Below are positions 31,816 to 39,638 of a stretch of DNA of 64,000 nt, piece after piece. The first letter of the stretch is position 1, and each line of letters starts with the position of its first letter. The notes beneath the pieces were generated by a model. The model was not told the origin of the DNA. It searched no databases and worked only from the letters and a program-made list of their open reading frames with translations. The position numbers were made by a program, and so were the translations under genes. This DNA comes from Myxococcales bacterium (GTDB taxonomy: Bacteria; Myxococcota_A; Polyangia; Polyangiales; Polyangiaceae), in the NCBI GenBank assembly GCA_016794345.1, contig JAEUKE010000150.1, forward strand, positions 1 through 64,000. Reading direction: 5' to 3'.

Positions 31816-33105
31816 TCACGGCTCGCGGTAGAAGCGAGGGACGCGGCGGGAAATGCTGGTCACGACCTCCCACGGGATGGTGCCGAGGAGCTTCGCGATC
31901 TCCTCGGAGGTGACCTGCGCCGAGCCAAGCGGGCCGTCCTGCGTGCCGAGGAAGACGACCTCGTCCCCCAGCGCGGCCCCCGGGATATCCGTCACGTCCA
32001 CCGTGGTGAGATCCATCGACACGATCCCGACGATGGGCGCCCGCCGCCCGCGAACGACGACGTGCCCGCGATTCGAGAGCGCGCGAGACAGCCCGTCGGC
32101 GTAGCCCATCGGGATCGTCGCGATGCGCCGCTCCCCCTCCGCCCTCCACGTGTGGCCGTAGCCCACGCGCTCACCGTCCGCGACCGTGCGAAGGGCGACG
32201 ATCTCCGAGCGGACACGCATCACGGGCCGCAGATCGCTCGCGATGGGCTCGATCTGCTCGGTGGGCGGAGCCTCGAAAGGCGAGACGCCGTAGAGCGCGA
32301 TGCCGGGGCGCACGGCGTCGAAGCGCGACGCCGCGAACGCGATCGCGCCCGCGCTGTTCGCCACATGACAGTGCCGGGGCGCGAGGCCTCGAGCCTTCGC
32401 CGCGCGCACGATGGACTCGAACAGCCGCAGCTGCGCGAGCGTGGGCTCCGCGTCCGAAGAGTCCGCGCACGCGAGGTGCGACATGAGCCCGGTCATCGCG
32501 ACGCCTTGGGTGTGGCTCACGAGACCGAGCAGCTCGTCCGCCGCGTGTCGGGACGCGCCGAGCCGCGCCATGCCGGTGTCGAACTTGAGGTGAAACGCGA
32601 GCGGTCCGGCGTCGCGATCCCGTGCGAGGCGGGCGAGGGCCTCGATCTGCTCGGCGTGGTAGAGCACGGGGGTGAGCCGGCCCTCGAGCGCTTCTTCCAG
32701 GCCTCGGTGGTGAGGGCCGTAGTAGCCGCCCATCACGAGGATGGGCACGGTGATGCCGGCGGCGCGAAGCTCGAGCCCCTCTTCGAGGAGCGCGACGCAA
32801 AGCCCGCCGATCCCTGCGCGCTCGAGGGTGCGCGCGACCGCGGGCGCGCCATGGCCGTAGGCGTCCGCCTTGAGGACGCCCCAGATCTCGGGGATGCCCG
32901 GGCTCGAAGCCCGCCCCGTCCGCCCCACCGCTCGCTCCATGACGCGCAGGTTGTGCCGGAGGTGGCCGAGGTTGATCTCCGCACGCGTCGGCCGGATCGC
33001 GTCGGCCGGCGCTGCGCGCCGAGGCCTCAACACGCGTACGTTGTCGTCATCTTCGTCGCCCCCCTCAGGCCGTGAGGGGGGTTGGGGGGGTGAGCTCACA
33101 GCCAT
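31816..33105 (-). CDS. alr: Alanine racemase
   Basis: A PLP enzyme interconverting L- and D-alanine for peptidoglycan. The fold-type III barrel has PLP lysine in IWGVLKADAYGHGA, then GLMSHLACAD, PGIALYGVSP and the C-terminal beta domain with catalytic Tyr near VGYGHTW. VSMDLTTVDV and GDEVVFLG follow. ATG 33105 gives 429 residues, but residues 2-17 (AVSSPPQPPSRPEGGDE) are a translated G/C hairpin repeat. GTG 33033, giving MLRRPRR-like MLRPRRAAPADAIRPTRAEI, is an alternative that starts just before the conserved domain. Confidence 0.95.
   Translation of the reverse strand: MAVSSPPQPPSRPEGGDEDDDNVRVLRPRRAAPADAIRPTRAEINLGHLRHNLRVMERAVGRTGRASSPGIPEIWGVLKADAYGHGAPAVARTLERAGIGGLCVALLEEGLELRAAGITVPILVMGGYYGPHHRGLEEALEGRLTPVLYHAEQIEALARLARDRDAGPLAFHLKFDTGMARLGASRHAADELLGLVSHTQGVAMTGLMSHLACADSSDAEPTLAQLRLFESIVRAAKARGLAPRHCHVANSAGAIAFAASRFDAVRPGIALYGVSPFEAPPTEQIEPIASDLRPVMRVRSEIVALRTVADGERVGYGHTWRAEGERRIATIPMGYADGLSRALSNRGHVVVRGRRAPIVGIVSMDLTTVDVTDIPGAALGDEVVFLGTQDGPLGSAQVTSEEIAKLLGTIPWEVVTSISRRVPRFYREP
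33058..33094 (+). repeat. G/C hairpin repeat, family member (inside alr 5' end)
   Basis: CCCCCCTCA and TGAGGGGGG-type arms around GGCCG, followed by TTGGGGGGGTGAG. It overlaps the first codons of alr on the opposite strand. Confidence 0.65.
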
Positions 33106-33196
33106 TCGCTTGCAGCTTCAAACGCTCTGACGGCCTCGGCCCTTCGTTCGGGCGGCCGCGGTTCTCGGGCTCGCTTGGCCGAGGCACAAAGGCGCG

Positions 33197-33718
33197 TCAA
33201 TTGTTCCGCGACTTCACGCAGCCTTCCGCACATCGGCCGTGTTTCTGCGCGCAGAACTGCTCACACACCGCGACCTTGCAGCCGCTCAGGCAGCCCTCGA
33301 GGTTGCGATCACACTTCGACTCGCAAGGCGGCCGGTCTTTCCCGACCGAAGGAGCGCTCGCCGAAGGGGCCGCGGAGGCCGAGCCGGCAGTGGCGCTGGC
33401 CATCATGGGAACCGGCTCGAACACGCTCTTCGGCTCCGGCAGCGACGGGGCGCGGTCGGCCGCCGCTCGTCCTTCTTTCCGGCCCTCGATGTCGGCCATC
33501 TGGGTGCGCGCGTATTCGATGCGGTCTTTGTTCTGACCATCTGCGTAGTACTCGACCCACTCCTCCCAGCACCGATGACGGATGTTGGGGTCGACCGTCT
33601 CCTGCCAATCGAGCGCGAGGCACCGCTCGAAGCGCACGTCGCTCTCGTACTTCTGGCTCACGCTGGCGCCGCAGGCGGCCGAAATCAGCGTGGAGACGAG
33701 CACAAGCCGCATGCGCAT
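33197..33718 (-). CDS. Cysteine-rich lipoprotein
   Basis: A 173-residue exported protein. ATG 33718 gives MRMRLVLVSTLISAAC, a lipobox, with a good GGAGG site six bases upstream. The frame runs open further upstream, but that part is a translated hairpin repeat. The mature N-terminal domain (YESDVRFERCLALDWQETVD, then WEEWVEYYADGQNKDRIEYA) is helical. An Ala/Ser/Pro linker leads to a C-terminal cluster of eight Cys (CESKCDRNLEGCLSGCKV, CEQFCAQKHGRCAEGC). Unknown function. Confidence 0.8.
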   Translation of the reverse strand: MRMRLVLVSTLISAACGASVSQKYESDVRFERCLALDWQETVDPNIRHRCWEEWVEYYADGQNKDRIEYARTQMADIEGRKEGRAAADRAPSLPEPKSVFEPVPMMASATAGSASAAPSASAPSVGKDRPPCESKCDRNLEGCLSGCKVAVCEQFCAQKHGRCAEGCVKSRNN

Positions 33719-33723
33719 CGCGC

Positions 33724-33770
33724 CTCCCCCTCTCCGGAACGGAGAGGGGCTCGAGGGGAGAGGGAAGAGC
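33724..33770 (+). repeat. G/C hairpin repeat, family member
   Basis: CCCCCTCTCCG and CGGAGAGGGG arms around GAA, followed by a G/A-rich tail. It sits immediately upstream of the ribosome site of the minus-strand lipoprotein gene. Confidence 0.6.
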
Positions 33771-33878
33771 GGGGGTGAGCGTCTGAGCATGGGGGCGCGG
33801 CGAGACCTGCTCGTCCGAGAAAGCTACCACGCAGATCGGCTTGGCGTGACGGCCCTGTCCGGCTATGAAGCCTCCCCC

Positions 33879-34001
33879 ATGTTTCTGATGCTCTCGAAGA
33901 ACAGCCGCAAGACCAACCGCAAGCGCTCGAGCCGCTTCAAGGCGAAGCTCAAGGCGAAGAACAAGGCGCGCCGCAACCGCATCTACCAGCGCGCGAAGTG
34001 A
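33879..34001 (+). CDS. Small highly basic protein upstream of pccB
   Basis: A 40-residue protein: MFLMLSKNSRKTNRKRSSRF and then a Lys/Arg/Ala-rich helix ending IYQRAK. More than 40 percent of residues are Lys or Arg, in the manner of small ribosome- or nucleic-acid-associated proteins, but it matches no ribosomal protein I know. Its stop overlaps the GTG start of the carboxylase gene (GTGA), so it may act mainly to feed ribosomes into pccB. ATG 33888 is an alternative start. Confidence 0.6.
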   Translation: MFLMLSKNSRKTNRKRSSRFKAKLKAKNKARRNRIYQRAK

Positions 34002-35623
34002 GCGAGCGCTCCCCTTCTGCGGGTCCCGCGACCGCCCCGCCTCCTTCCGGCCCCACGGTGCCGGCCGGCGGGGATGCGCGCGCCGCCCAGGTCTCGTACC
34101 TGGACGAGATGAACCGTCGCGCGCTCGCGAGCGGCGGCGCGGCGCGCGTGAAGAAGCAGCACGAGGCCGGCAAGCTCACCGCGCGCGAGCGCGTGGACTT
34201 GCTCTGCGACCCGGGCAGCTTCGTCGAAATCGATCGCTTCGTGCAGCACCGCTGCACGGACTTCGACATGGAGCAGCAGAAGGTCCCGGGCGACGGCGTC
34301 GTCACGGGCTGGGGTCTCGTGGACGGCCGCCGCGTGGCGGTGTTCGCGCAAGACTTCACGGTCTTCGGCGGCAGCCTCTCCGGCGCCTACGCCGCGAAGA
34401 TCTGCAAGCTGATGGACTTCGCCGTCAAGACTGGCATCCCCGTCGTCGGCCTCAACGACTCGGGCGGCGCGCGCATCCAAGAGGGTGTCGAGTCGCTCGC
34501 CGGCTACGCCGAGATCTTCTGGCGCAACACGGCGACGAGCGGCGTCGTCCCGCAGATCAGCTGCATCATGGGTCCGTGCGCCGGCGGCGCCGTGTACTCG
34601 CCCGCCATCACGGACTTCATCCTGATGGTCGAGAGCTCGAGCTACATGTTCATCACCGGGCCCGAGGTCATCAAGACGGTGACCAACGAGGACGTGACGA
34701 AGGAAGACCTCGGCGGCGCCGCGACGCACGCAGCGAAGAGCGGCGTGTGCCACCTGACCGCGGCGGACGACCCGACCGCGCTCGCCAAGGTGCGCGAGCT
34801 GCTCTCCTTCTTGCCGTCGAACAACGCGGAGGACCCGCCCCGCGCCACGACGACCGATCCGGTCGACCGGGAAGTCCCCGCGCTCGACACGATGATCCCG
34901 ACCGAGTCGAACAAGCCTTACGACATCAAGAACGTGATCCGCGCCGTGGTGGACGACGGGCACCTCTTCGAGGTGCACGAGCGCTACGCGCAGAACATCG
35001 TCGTGGGCTTCGCGCGCGTCGGCGGCCGGCCGGTCGGCATCGTCGCCAACCAGCCCAACGTGCTCGCAGGCTGCCTCGACATCAAGGCCAGCATCAAGGC
35101 GGCGCGCTTCGTCCGCTTCTGCGACTGCTACAACATCCCCCTCGTCACCTTCGTCGACGTGCCCGGCTTCCTCCCGGGGACCGACCAGGAGTACGGCGGC
35201 ATCATCACGCACGGGGCGAAGCTGCTCTACGCCTTCGCCGAAGCGACCGTTCCGAAGATCACGATCATCACGCGCAAGGCCTACGGCGGTGCGTATGACG
35301 TGATGGCCTCGAAACATATTCGCGCCGACTACAACTTGGCGTTCCCCACCGCGGAGATCGCGGTCATGGGCCCCGACGGCGCCGTCAACATCGTCTACCG
35401 CCAGAAGATCGCGGAAGCCGCCGATCCGGCCGCGTCGCGCGCGGCGTTCATCGACGAGTACAAGAAGAAGTTCGCGAACCCCTACAAGGCGGCCGAGCTG
35501 GGCTTCATCGACGAGGTCATCTACCCGCGAACGTTGCGTCAGCGCCTCGGCACCGCCCTCGACTTCCTCTCGACGAAGCGCGCCGAGACCCCGAAGCGCA
35601 AGCACGGCAACCTGCCGCTGTAG
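33998..35623 (+). CDS. pccB: Propionyl/acyl-CoA carboxylase beta subunit (carboxyltransferase)
   Basis: A 541-residue biotin-dependent carboxyltransferase. It transfers CO2 from carboxybiotin to propionyl-CoA (or another short acyl-CoA) to form methylmalonyl-CoA. Two crotonase-fold halves are seen. The N-terminal half has GDGVVTGWGLVDGRRVAVFA, LNDSGGARIQEGVESL and MGPCAGGAVYSPAI. The C-terminal half has NQPNVLAGCLDIKASIKAAR, DVPGFLPGTDQEYGGIITHG and KAYGGAYDVM. The N-terminal 40 residues are Pro/Ala-rich and disordered. No biotin-carrying alpha subunit is present in the window. The 290 bp after the stop (35624-35913) show no gene or clear signal. Confidence 0.95.
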   Translation: MSERSPSAGPATAPPPSGPTVPAGGDARAAQVSYLDEMNRRALASGGAARVKKQHEAGKLTARERVDLLCDPGSFVEIDRFVQHRCTDFDMEQQKVPGDGVVTGWGLVDGRRVAVFAQDFTVFGGSLSGAYAAKICKLMDFAVKTGIPVVGLNDSGGARIQEGVESLAGYAEIFWRNTATSGVVPQISCIMGPCAGGAVYSPAITDFILMVESSSYMFITGPEVIKTVTNEDVTKEDLGGAATHAAKSGVCHLTAADDPTALAKVRELLSFLPSNNAEDPPRATTTDPVDREVPALDTMIPTESNKPYDIKNVIRAVVDDGHLFEVHERYAQNIVVGFARVGGRPVGIVANQPNVLAGCLDIKASIKAARFVRFCDCYNIPLVTFVDVPGFLPGTDQEYGGIITHGAKLLYAFAEATVPKITIITRKAYGGAYDVMASKHIRADYNLAFPTAEIAVMGPDGAVNIVYRQKIAEAADPAASRAAFIDEYKKKFANPYKAAELGFIDEVIYPRTLRQRLGTALDFLSTKRAETPKRKHGNLPL

Positions 35624-35913
35624 CTTCGGCGGTGTAGCGTCGGCGCTCCGTGGGGGCGCGACGACGCATGCGGAGCAGCGCACACCCCCTGACAATTCGA
35701 TCCGGCCGCAGCGAACCTGCGTGGGCGGAGCCCAGGCAGGCGGCCGTCACGACGCAATTGCTCTCCCGGTGCAAGACGGGGCGCTCTGCCTCGTTTTGTC
35801 GAGAGAGCGACGTCCTTCAACCGGGGAGGCCGCTCGTCCGTACGAAGGAATGTACTTCCCGGCTGGTTGGTTCAACCGGCATAGGACCTGCAACGAGAGC
35901 CCTTGTCCTTCCC

Positions 35914-36336
35914 ATGAAGCACCTCACCCGCTCCAGCTCCTACCCGCGCGTGGACGCCCCTTCGGGCTCCCCGCTCGGCGACGGCTTCGTCCCGGACGCC
36001 CTACTCGAGGAGTGGGTCCGGACGGGCGCGGCGCGCAAGGAGGGAGCGGTGCTGGTCCTCTCGGATGGTCGGCGCTTCGCCCTGACCGACGGCCTGCGGA
36101 TCCTCGGCCGACGCAACGGCGACAGCGACCCCTACGGCTTCACCGGCCGGGTGCTGGCGCTGCGCTCGCTGCTCAAGCGTGGAGCGTTGCTCAGCGCCGA
36201 CGGCGTGCGCCTCGGTCCCGTGATCTACGACGTGGAGCTCGGCTGCATCGGCGAGCAGCTTCCGGCTCAGGTCTTGACCGAGCCGCCGCCTTCGCCCCGC
36301 CAGGTCCTGTCGAGCGCCCCGCCCAGCCCGCGGTAG
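35914..36336 (+). CDS. Hypothetical protein
   Basis: A 140-residue protein from ATG 35914 with no recognised family. A central compact region (FVPDALLEEWVRTGAARKEG, AVLVLSDGRRFALTDGLRIL, GFTGRVLALRSLLKRGALLS, GVRLGPVIYDVELG) has regular hydrophobic spacing. The C-terminus is Pro/Ser-rich and disordered. There is no signal peptide or membrane helix. The composition looks coding. It is convergent with nusB, and its upstream region is about 290 bp, so it probably has its own promoter. Confidence 0.6.
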   Translation: MKHLTRSSSYPRVDAPSGSPLGDGFVPDALLEEWVRTGAARKEGAVLVLSDGRRFALTDGLRILGRRNGDSDPYGFTGRVLALRSLLKRGALLSADGVRLGPVIYDVELGCIGEQLPAQVLTEPPPSPRQVLSSAPPSPR

Positions 36337-36393
36337 CGACGGCGATCGCGAGGGTGACGTTTTGCGGCCCCCAAGCTGCCGGTGAGCGGCTCC

Positions 36394-36830
36394 TCAACGG
36401 ATGCCCAGGTTCTCCGCCACGCGATCGAGGATGCCGTTCACGAAGGACCCCGACTCGGCGGTGCCGAAGCGCTTGGCCAGCTCGACGGCCTCGTCGATGG
36501 TCACGGCGCGCGGCACGCCTTGTTGCAGCTCCCACGCGCCGATGCGGAGCACGTTGCGATCGACGCGCGACATTCGCTCGATGCGCCAGTGCTCGCTCGC
36601 CTTGCGGATGGTCTCGTCGATGCGGTCGACGCTACCGCGGACGCCGGTGGCGATCTCGCGCGCGTAGGCGCGCGCGTCATCGTCTGTCGTCAGGCCTGCG
36701 TCTCCGGCGAGCCCGGCGAAGAAGTCTCGCGCGGCGCTCTGCGGGTCTTCTCCGCTCGCCTCGAGGCCGAAGAGCATCATGAGCGCGCACTCGCGCGCGA
36801 TGCTCCGCGCTCCTCTGCGTTCCTCAGCCA

Positions 36831-36831
<1 letters not shown>
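36394..36831 (-). CDS. nusB: Transcription antitermination factor NusB
   Basis: A 145-residue NusB that binds boxA RNA with NusE and is needed for rRNA antitermination. Conserved segments are RRGARSIARECALMMLFGLE, RIERMSRVDRNVLRIGAWEL, and RAVTIDEAVELAKRFGTAES then FVNGILDRVA. ATG 36831 overlaps the ribH stop (TGATG), the common ribH-nusB arrangement. A longer open frame upstream is not needed. It is the last gene of the rng-pilZ-rib-nusB run. Confidence 0.95.
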
Positions 36832-37331
<500 letters not shown>

Positions 37332-37351
37332 AGAGCGCTCACGTCGAGTTT

Positions 37352-37385
37352 CCCCTCTTCCTGCGGGACAGGGGACGGGGGTGAG
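37352..37385. repeat. G/C hairpin, family member between ribBX and ribH
   Basis: An imperfect CCCCT..AGGGG stem-loop followed by ACGGGGGTGAG. It is the weakest member of the family and may attenuate ribH-nusB relative to the upstream rib genes. Confidence 0.45.
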
Positions 37386-37396
37386 GCCGCCTCCTA

Positions 37397-38611
37397 TCAG
37401 CGCTGGGGCTGGATGGGAATGCGCTCGACCACCGACAGGCCGAAGCCGTCCAGACCGGCGATCTTTGCCTGATTGTTGCTGATGAGGCGCAGCTTCTGGA
37501 CGCCGAGCTCCGCGAGGACCTGGGCGCCGAGCCCGAACTCGCGCAGCGGGGCGCCGGCGGGCTTGCGCGCGGGCTTGGCCGCGACCGGTTGGTCGGGCTG
37601 GCGCTTCTCGAGCTCGAAGGAGAGATCGTTCTGGGGCGGGATGTAGAGGACGACCCCGCGCCCCTCCGCCTCGATCATCCGGATGGACTCGCGCAGGTTC
37701 TGGCCGCCGTCGGACGGCGTGGAGCTGAACACGTCGCCGACCAGCGAGCCGGAGTGGACACGTGTCATCACGGGTTCCCCCGACTCCACCGCACCCTTCA
37801 CCAGCGCGAGGAACTGCCGCGACTCACCCTGGATCTCGAACGCGATGGCGCGCCACTCCGTGCCGGTCGCGTCGAGCGTGAGCGAGACGTCGCTCACGCG
37901 GCGCACGAGGCGCTCGGTCTGCAGGCGGTACTGGATGAGATCCGCGATGGTGAGCAGCATGAGGCCGTGTTGCGCGGCGAACTGCTCGAGATCCGGCATG
38001 CGGGCCATGCTGCCGTCGTCGTTCATGATCTCGCAGATGACGCCGGCGGCCTCGAGCCCTGCGAGGCGCGCGAGATCGACCGAGCCCTCCGTGTGGCCGG
38101 TGCGCACGAGGACGCCGCCGCGGCGCGCGCGCAGCGGGAAGATGTGCCCAGGGCTCACGAGATCCGAGGGCCGCGCCTCGGGGTTCGTCGCGACCTTGAT
38201 GGTGTGGGCGCGATCGGCGGCGCTGATGCCGCTCGTGACGCCGCTGCGTGCCTCGATGCTGACGGTGAACGCCGTCCCGAGCGGCGGACCATGGCGCCCC
38301 GGCGCCGACATCATCGGCAGCTCGAGGCGGTCGACCTGCTCCTCCGTCAGGGTGAGGCAGATGAGGCCGCGGCCGAAGCGCGCCATGAAGTTCACGGCCT
38401 CGGGCGTGACCTTCTCCGCCGCCATCACCAGATCGCCCTCGTTCTCGCGATCTTCGTCGTCCACGAGGATCACCATCTTGCCGGCGCGGATCTGGTCGAG
38501 CGCGCGGTTCACGCGGTCGAGCAAGGCCGCATCGATCGTGAGGCGCTGCGGAGGCGCCTGACCACGCGAGGAGGCCTTCGGCTCGGGTATCGTCCGCTCG
38601 CGGGAGGTCAC
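37397..38611 (-). CDS. ribBX: RibBX: DHBP synthase fused to a degenerate GTP cyclohydrolase II domain
   Basis: A 404-residue protein. The N-terminal half is a full 3,4-dihydroxy-2-butanone 4-phosphate synthase (VILVDDEDRENEGDLVMAAE, RFGRGLICLTLT, SPGHIFPLRAR, RTGHTEGSVDLARLAG, EIMNDDGSMAR). The C-terminal half aligns with GTP cyclohydrolase II but has lost its zinc ligands. The usual ECLTGD..S..CDCG is here HSGSLVGDVFSSTPSDGG, with no Cys, and the EGRGIGL loop reads EGRGVVLY. It should make the butanone phosphate but not open GTP. The start is GTG 38611, eleven bases after the ribE stop, with GAGGAG upstream; the open frame beyond that mirrors ribE. A separate GTP cyclohydrolase II must lie elsewhere. 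Confidence 0.92.
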   Translation of the reverse strand: MTSRERTIPEPKASSRGQAPPQRLTIDAALLDRVNRALDQIRAGKMVILVDDEDRENEGDLVMAAEKVTPEAVNFMARFGRGLICLTLTEEQVDRLELPMMSAPGRHGPPLGTAFTVSIEARSGVTSGISAADRAHTIKVATNPEARPSDLVSPGHIFPLRARRGGVLVRTGHTEGSVDLARLAGLEAAGVICEIMNDDGSMARMPDLEQFAAQHGLMLLTIADLIQYRLQTERLVRRVSDVSLTLDATGTEWRAIAFEIQGESRQFLALVKGAVESGEPVMTRVHSGSLVGDVFSSTPSDGGQNLRESIRMIEAEGRGVVLYIPPQNDLSFELEKRQPDQPVAAKPARKPAGAPLREFGLGAQVLAELGVQKLRLISNNQAKIAGLDGFGLSVVERIPIQPQR

Positions 38612-38621
38612 GCTCGGCTCC

Positions 38622-39314
38622 TCACGTGTAGCCGGCTCTGCGGAGGGTCTCGAGGAGCCGTTCGTCGGAGGCGCTGTGGTCACGGTCGTCTTCTTTCCCG
38701 CGGCCGTGCGCGAGCAGGCCGAGATGACGCTCCACGTAGCGTGCGAGCACGTCCATTTCAAGGTTCACCCACGAACCTTTCGTGAGCGAAGGAAGCGTCG
38801 TCGCCGAGAGCGTGTGCGGGACGAGCATCACCGTGAACTGCACCGCCTGCGCCAAGTCCGTCACCTCGTTCACGGTGAGCGAGACGCCCTCGATGCAGAC
38901 CGAGCCCTTCGGCGCGAGGTAGCGCGCCAGCTCGCGACCGGCCTCGAACGTTACGCGACGAGCGTCGCCCGAGGGCGTGACGTCCGCCACGCGACCGACG
39001 CCGTCGACGTGGCCGAGCACCACGTGGCCACCCATGCGCGCGCCCAGCTTGGAGGCGCGCTCGAGGTTCACCTTGGCCGGGATGGCGAGCTTGCCGAGCG
39101 TGGTCTTGTCGAGCGTCTCGGCCGAGACGTCCGCGGTGAAGCTCCCCTGCGCCATGCTCGTCACGGTGAGGCAGGCGCCAGCCACGGCGATGGACTCGCC
39201 GAGCACGAGCGGCTCCGCCTCCCCGAGGCGACACGCGACGGTGATCGTCGCCGCCGGTCCGCGGCGGTCGAGCCGCGTGACGGTCCCGACCTCCTCGACC
39301 AGCCCGGTGAACAT
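38622..39314 (-). CDS. ribE: Riboflavin synthase alpha subunit
   Basis: A 230-residue riboflavin synthase that dismutates two lumazines to riboflavin. Two lumazine-binding barrels are clear. The first begins MFTGLVEEVGTVTRL and has GESIAVAGACLTVT. The second has GGHVVLGHVDGVGRV and SVCIEGVSLTVNEV. The C-terminal helix (VNLEMDVLARYVERHL) is followed by an extra tail of about 30 residues. The ATG overlaps the pilZ stop (TGATG). No ribD is visible. Confidence 0.95.
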   Translation of the reverse strand: MFTGLVEEVGTVTRLDRRGPAATITVACRLGEAEPLVLGESIAVAGACLTVTSMAQGSFTADVSAETLDKTTLGKLAIPAKVNLERASKLGARMGGHVVLGHVDGVGRVADVTPSGDARRVTFEAGRELARYLAPKGSVCIEGVSLTVNEVTDLAQAVQFTVMLVPHTLSATTLPSLTKGSWVNLEMDVLARYVERHLGLLAHGRGKEDDRDHSASDERLLETLRRAGYT

Positions 39315-39637
39315 CAGACCTTCTGGAACGTGAGCAGCTTGTCGATCAGGCCCTTCGAGTAGCTCGAGAGCTCCGTGAAGACGACGCCCATGCCGGGCGG
39401 GTCGTCGTGCACGCGGACCACCTCGCCGACCCCTTCGATCGTCTCGATGTCGTCCATGATCACGGTGAAGCGCAGGTTCACCTTGGTGCCGATGGGCAGC
39501 GGCGTCTTCGCGCGAACGAACGCCCCGGTGCGGGAGATGTTCGTCACGTACTCGCTGAGGAACGCGTCGTACGACTCGAACTCTTTGTTGATCGTCACGC
39601 GCTCGTCGCGCCGGGAGTCGCTGCCTTCTTGGTCCAT
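39314..39637 (-). CDS. PilZ-domain protein
   Basis: A 107-residue stand-alone PilZ domain, a c-di-GMP receptor type. It has an N-terminal Arg pair (SRRDERV) as in the RxxxR motif, and the second motif YVTNISRTGAFVRA in place of D/NxSxxG. Both c-di-GMP contacts are thus plausible, though the spacing differs slightly because of an insertion after the first motif (EFESYDAFLSEY). The beta-strand pattern VNLRFTVIMDD, EGVGEVVRVHDDPPGMGVVF fits the barrel. It lies between RNase E/G and ribE with almost no gaps, an odd place for a signalling protein. Confidence 0.85.
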   Translation of the reverse strand: MDQEGSDSRRDERVTINKEFESYDAFLSEYVTNISRTGAFVRAKTPLPIGTKVNLRFTVIMDDIETIEGVGEVVRVHDDPPGMGVVFTELSSYSKGLIDKLLTFQKV

Positions 39638-39638
39638 G

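Noticed and set aside
31993..33075. Plus-strand open frame opposite alanine racemase
   Set aside because: Alanine racemase on the minus strand has every expected motif; the plus frame has none.
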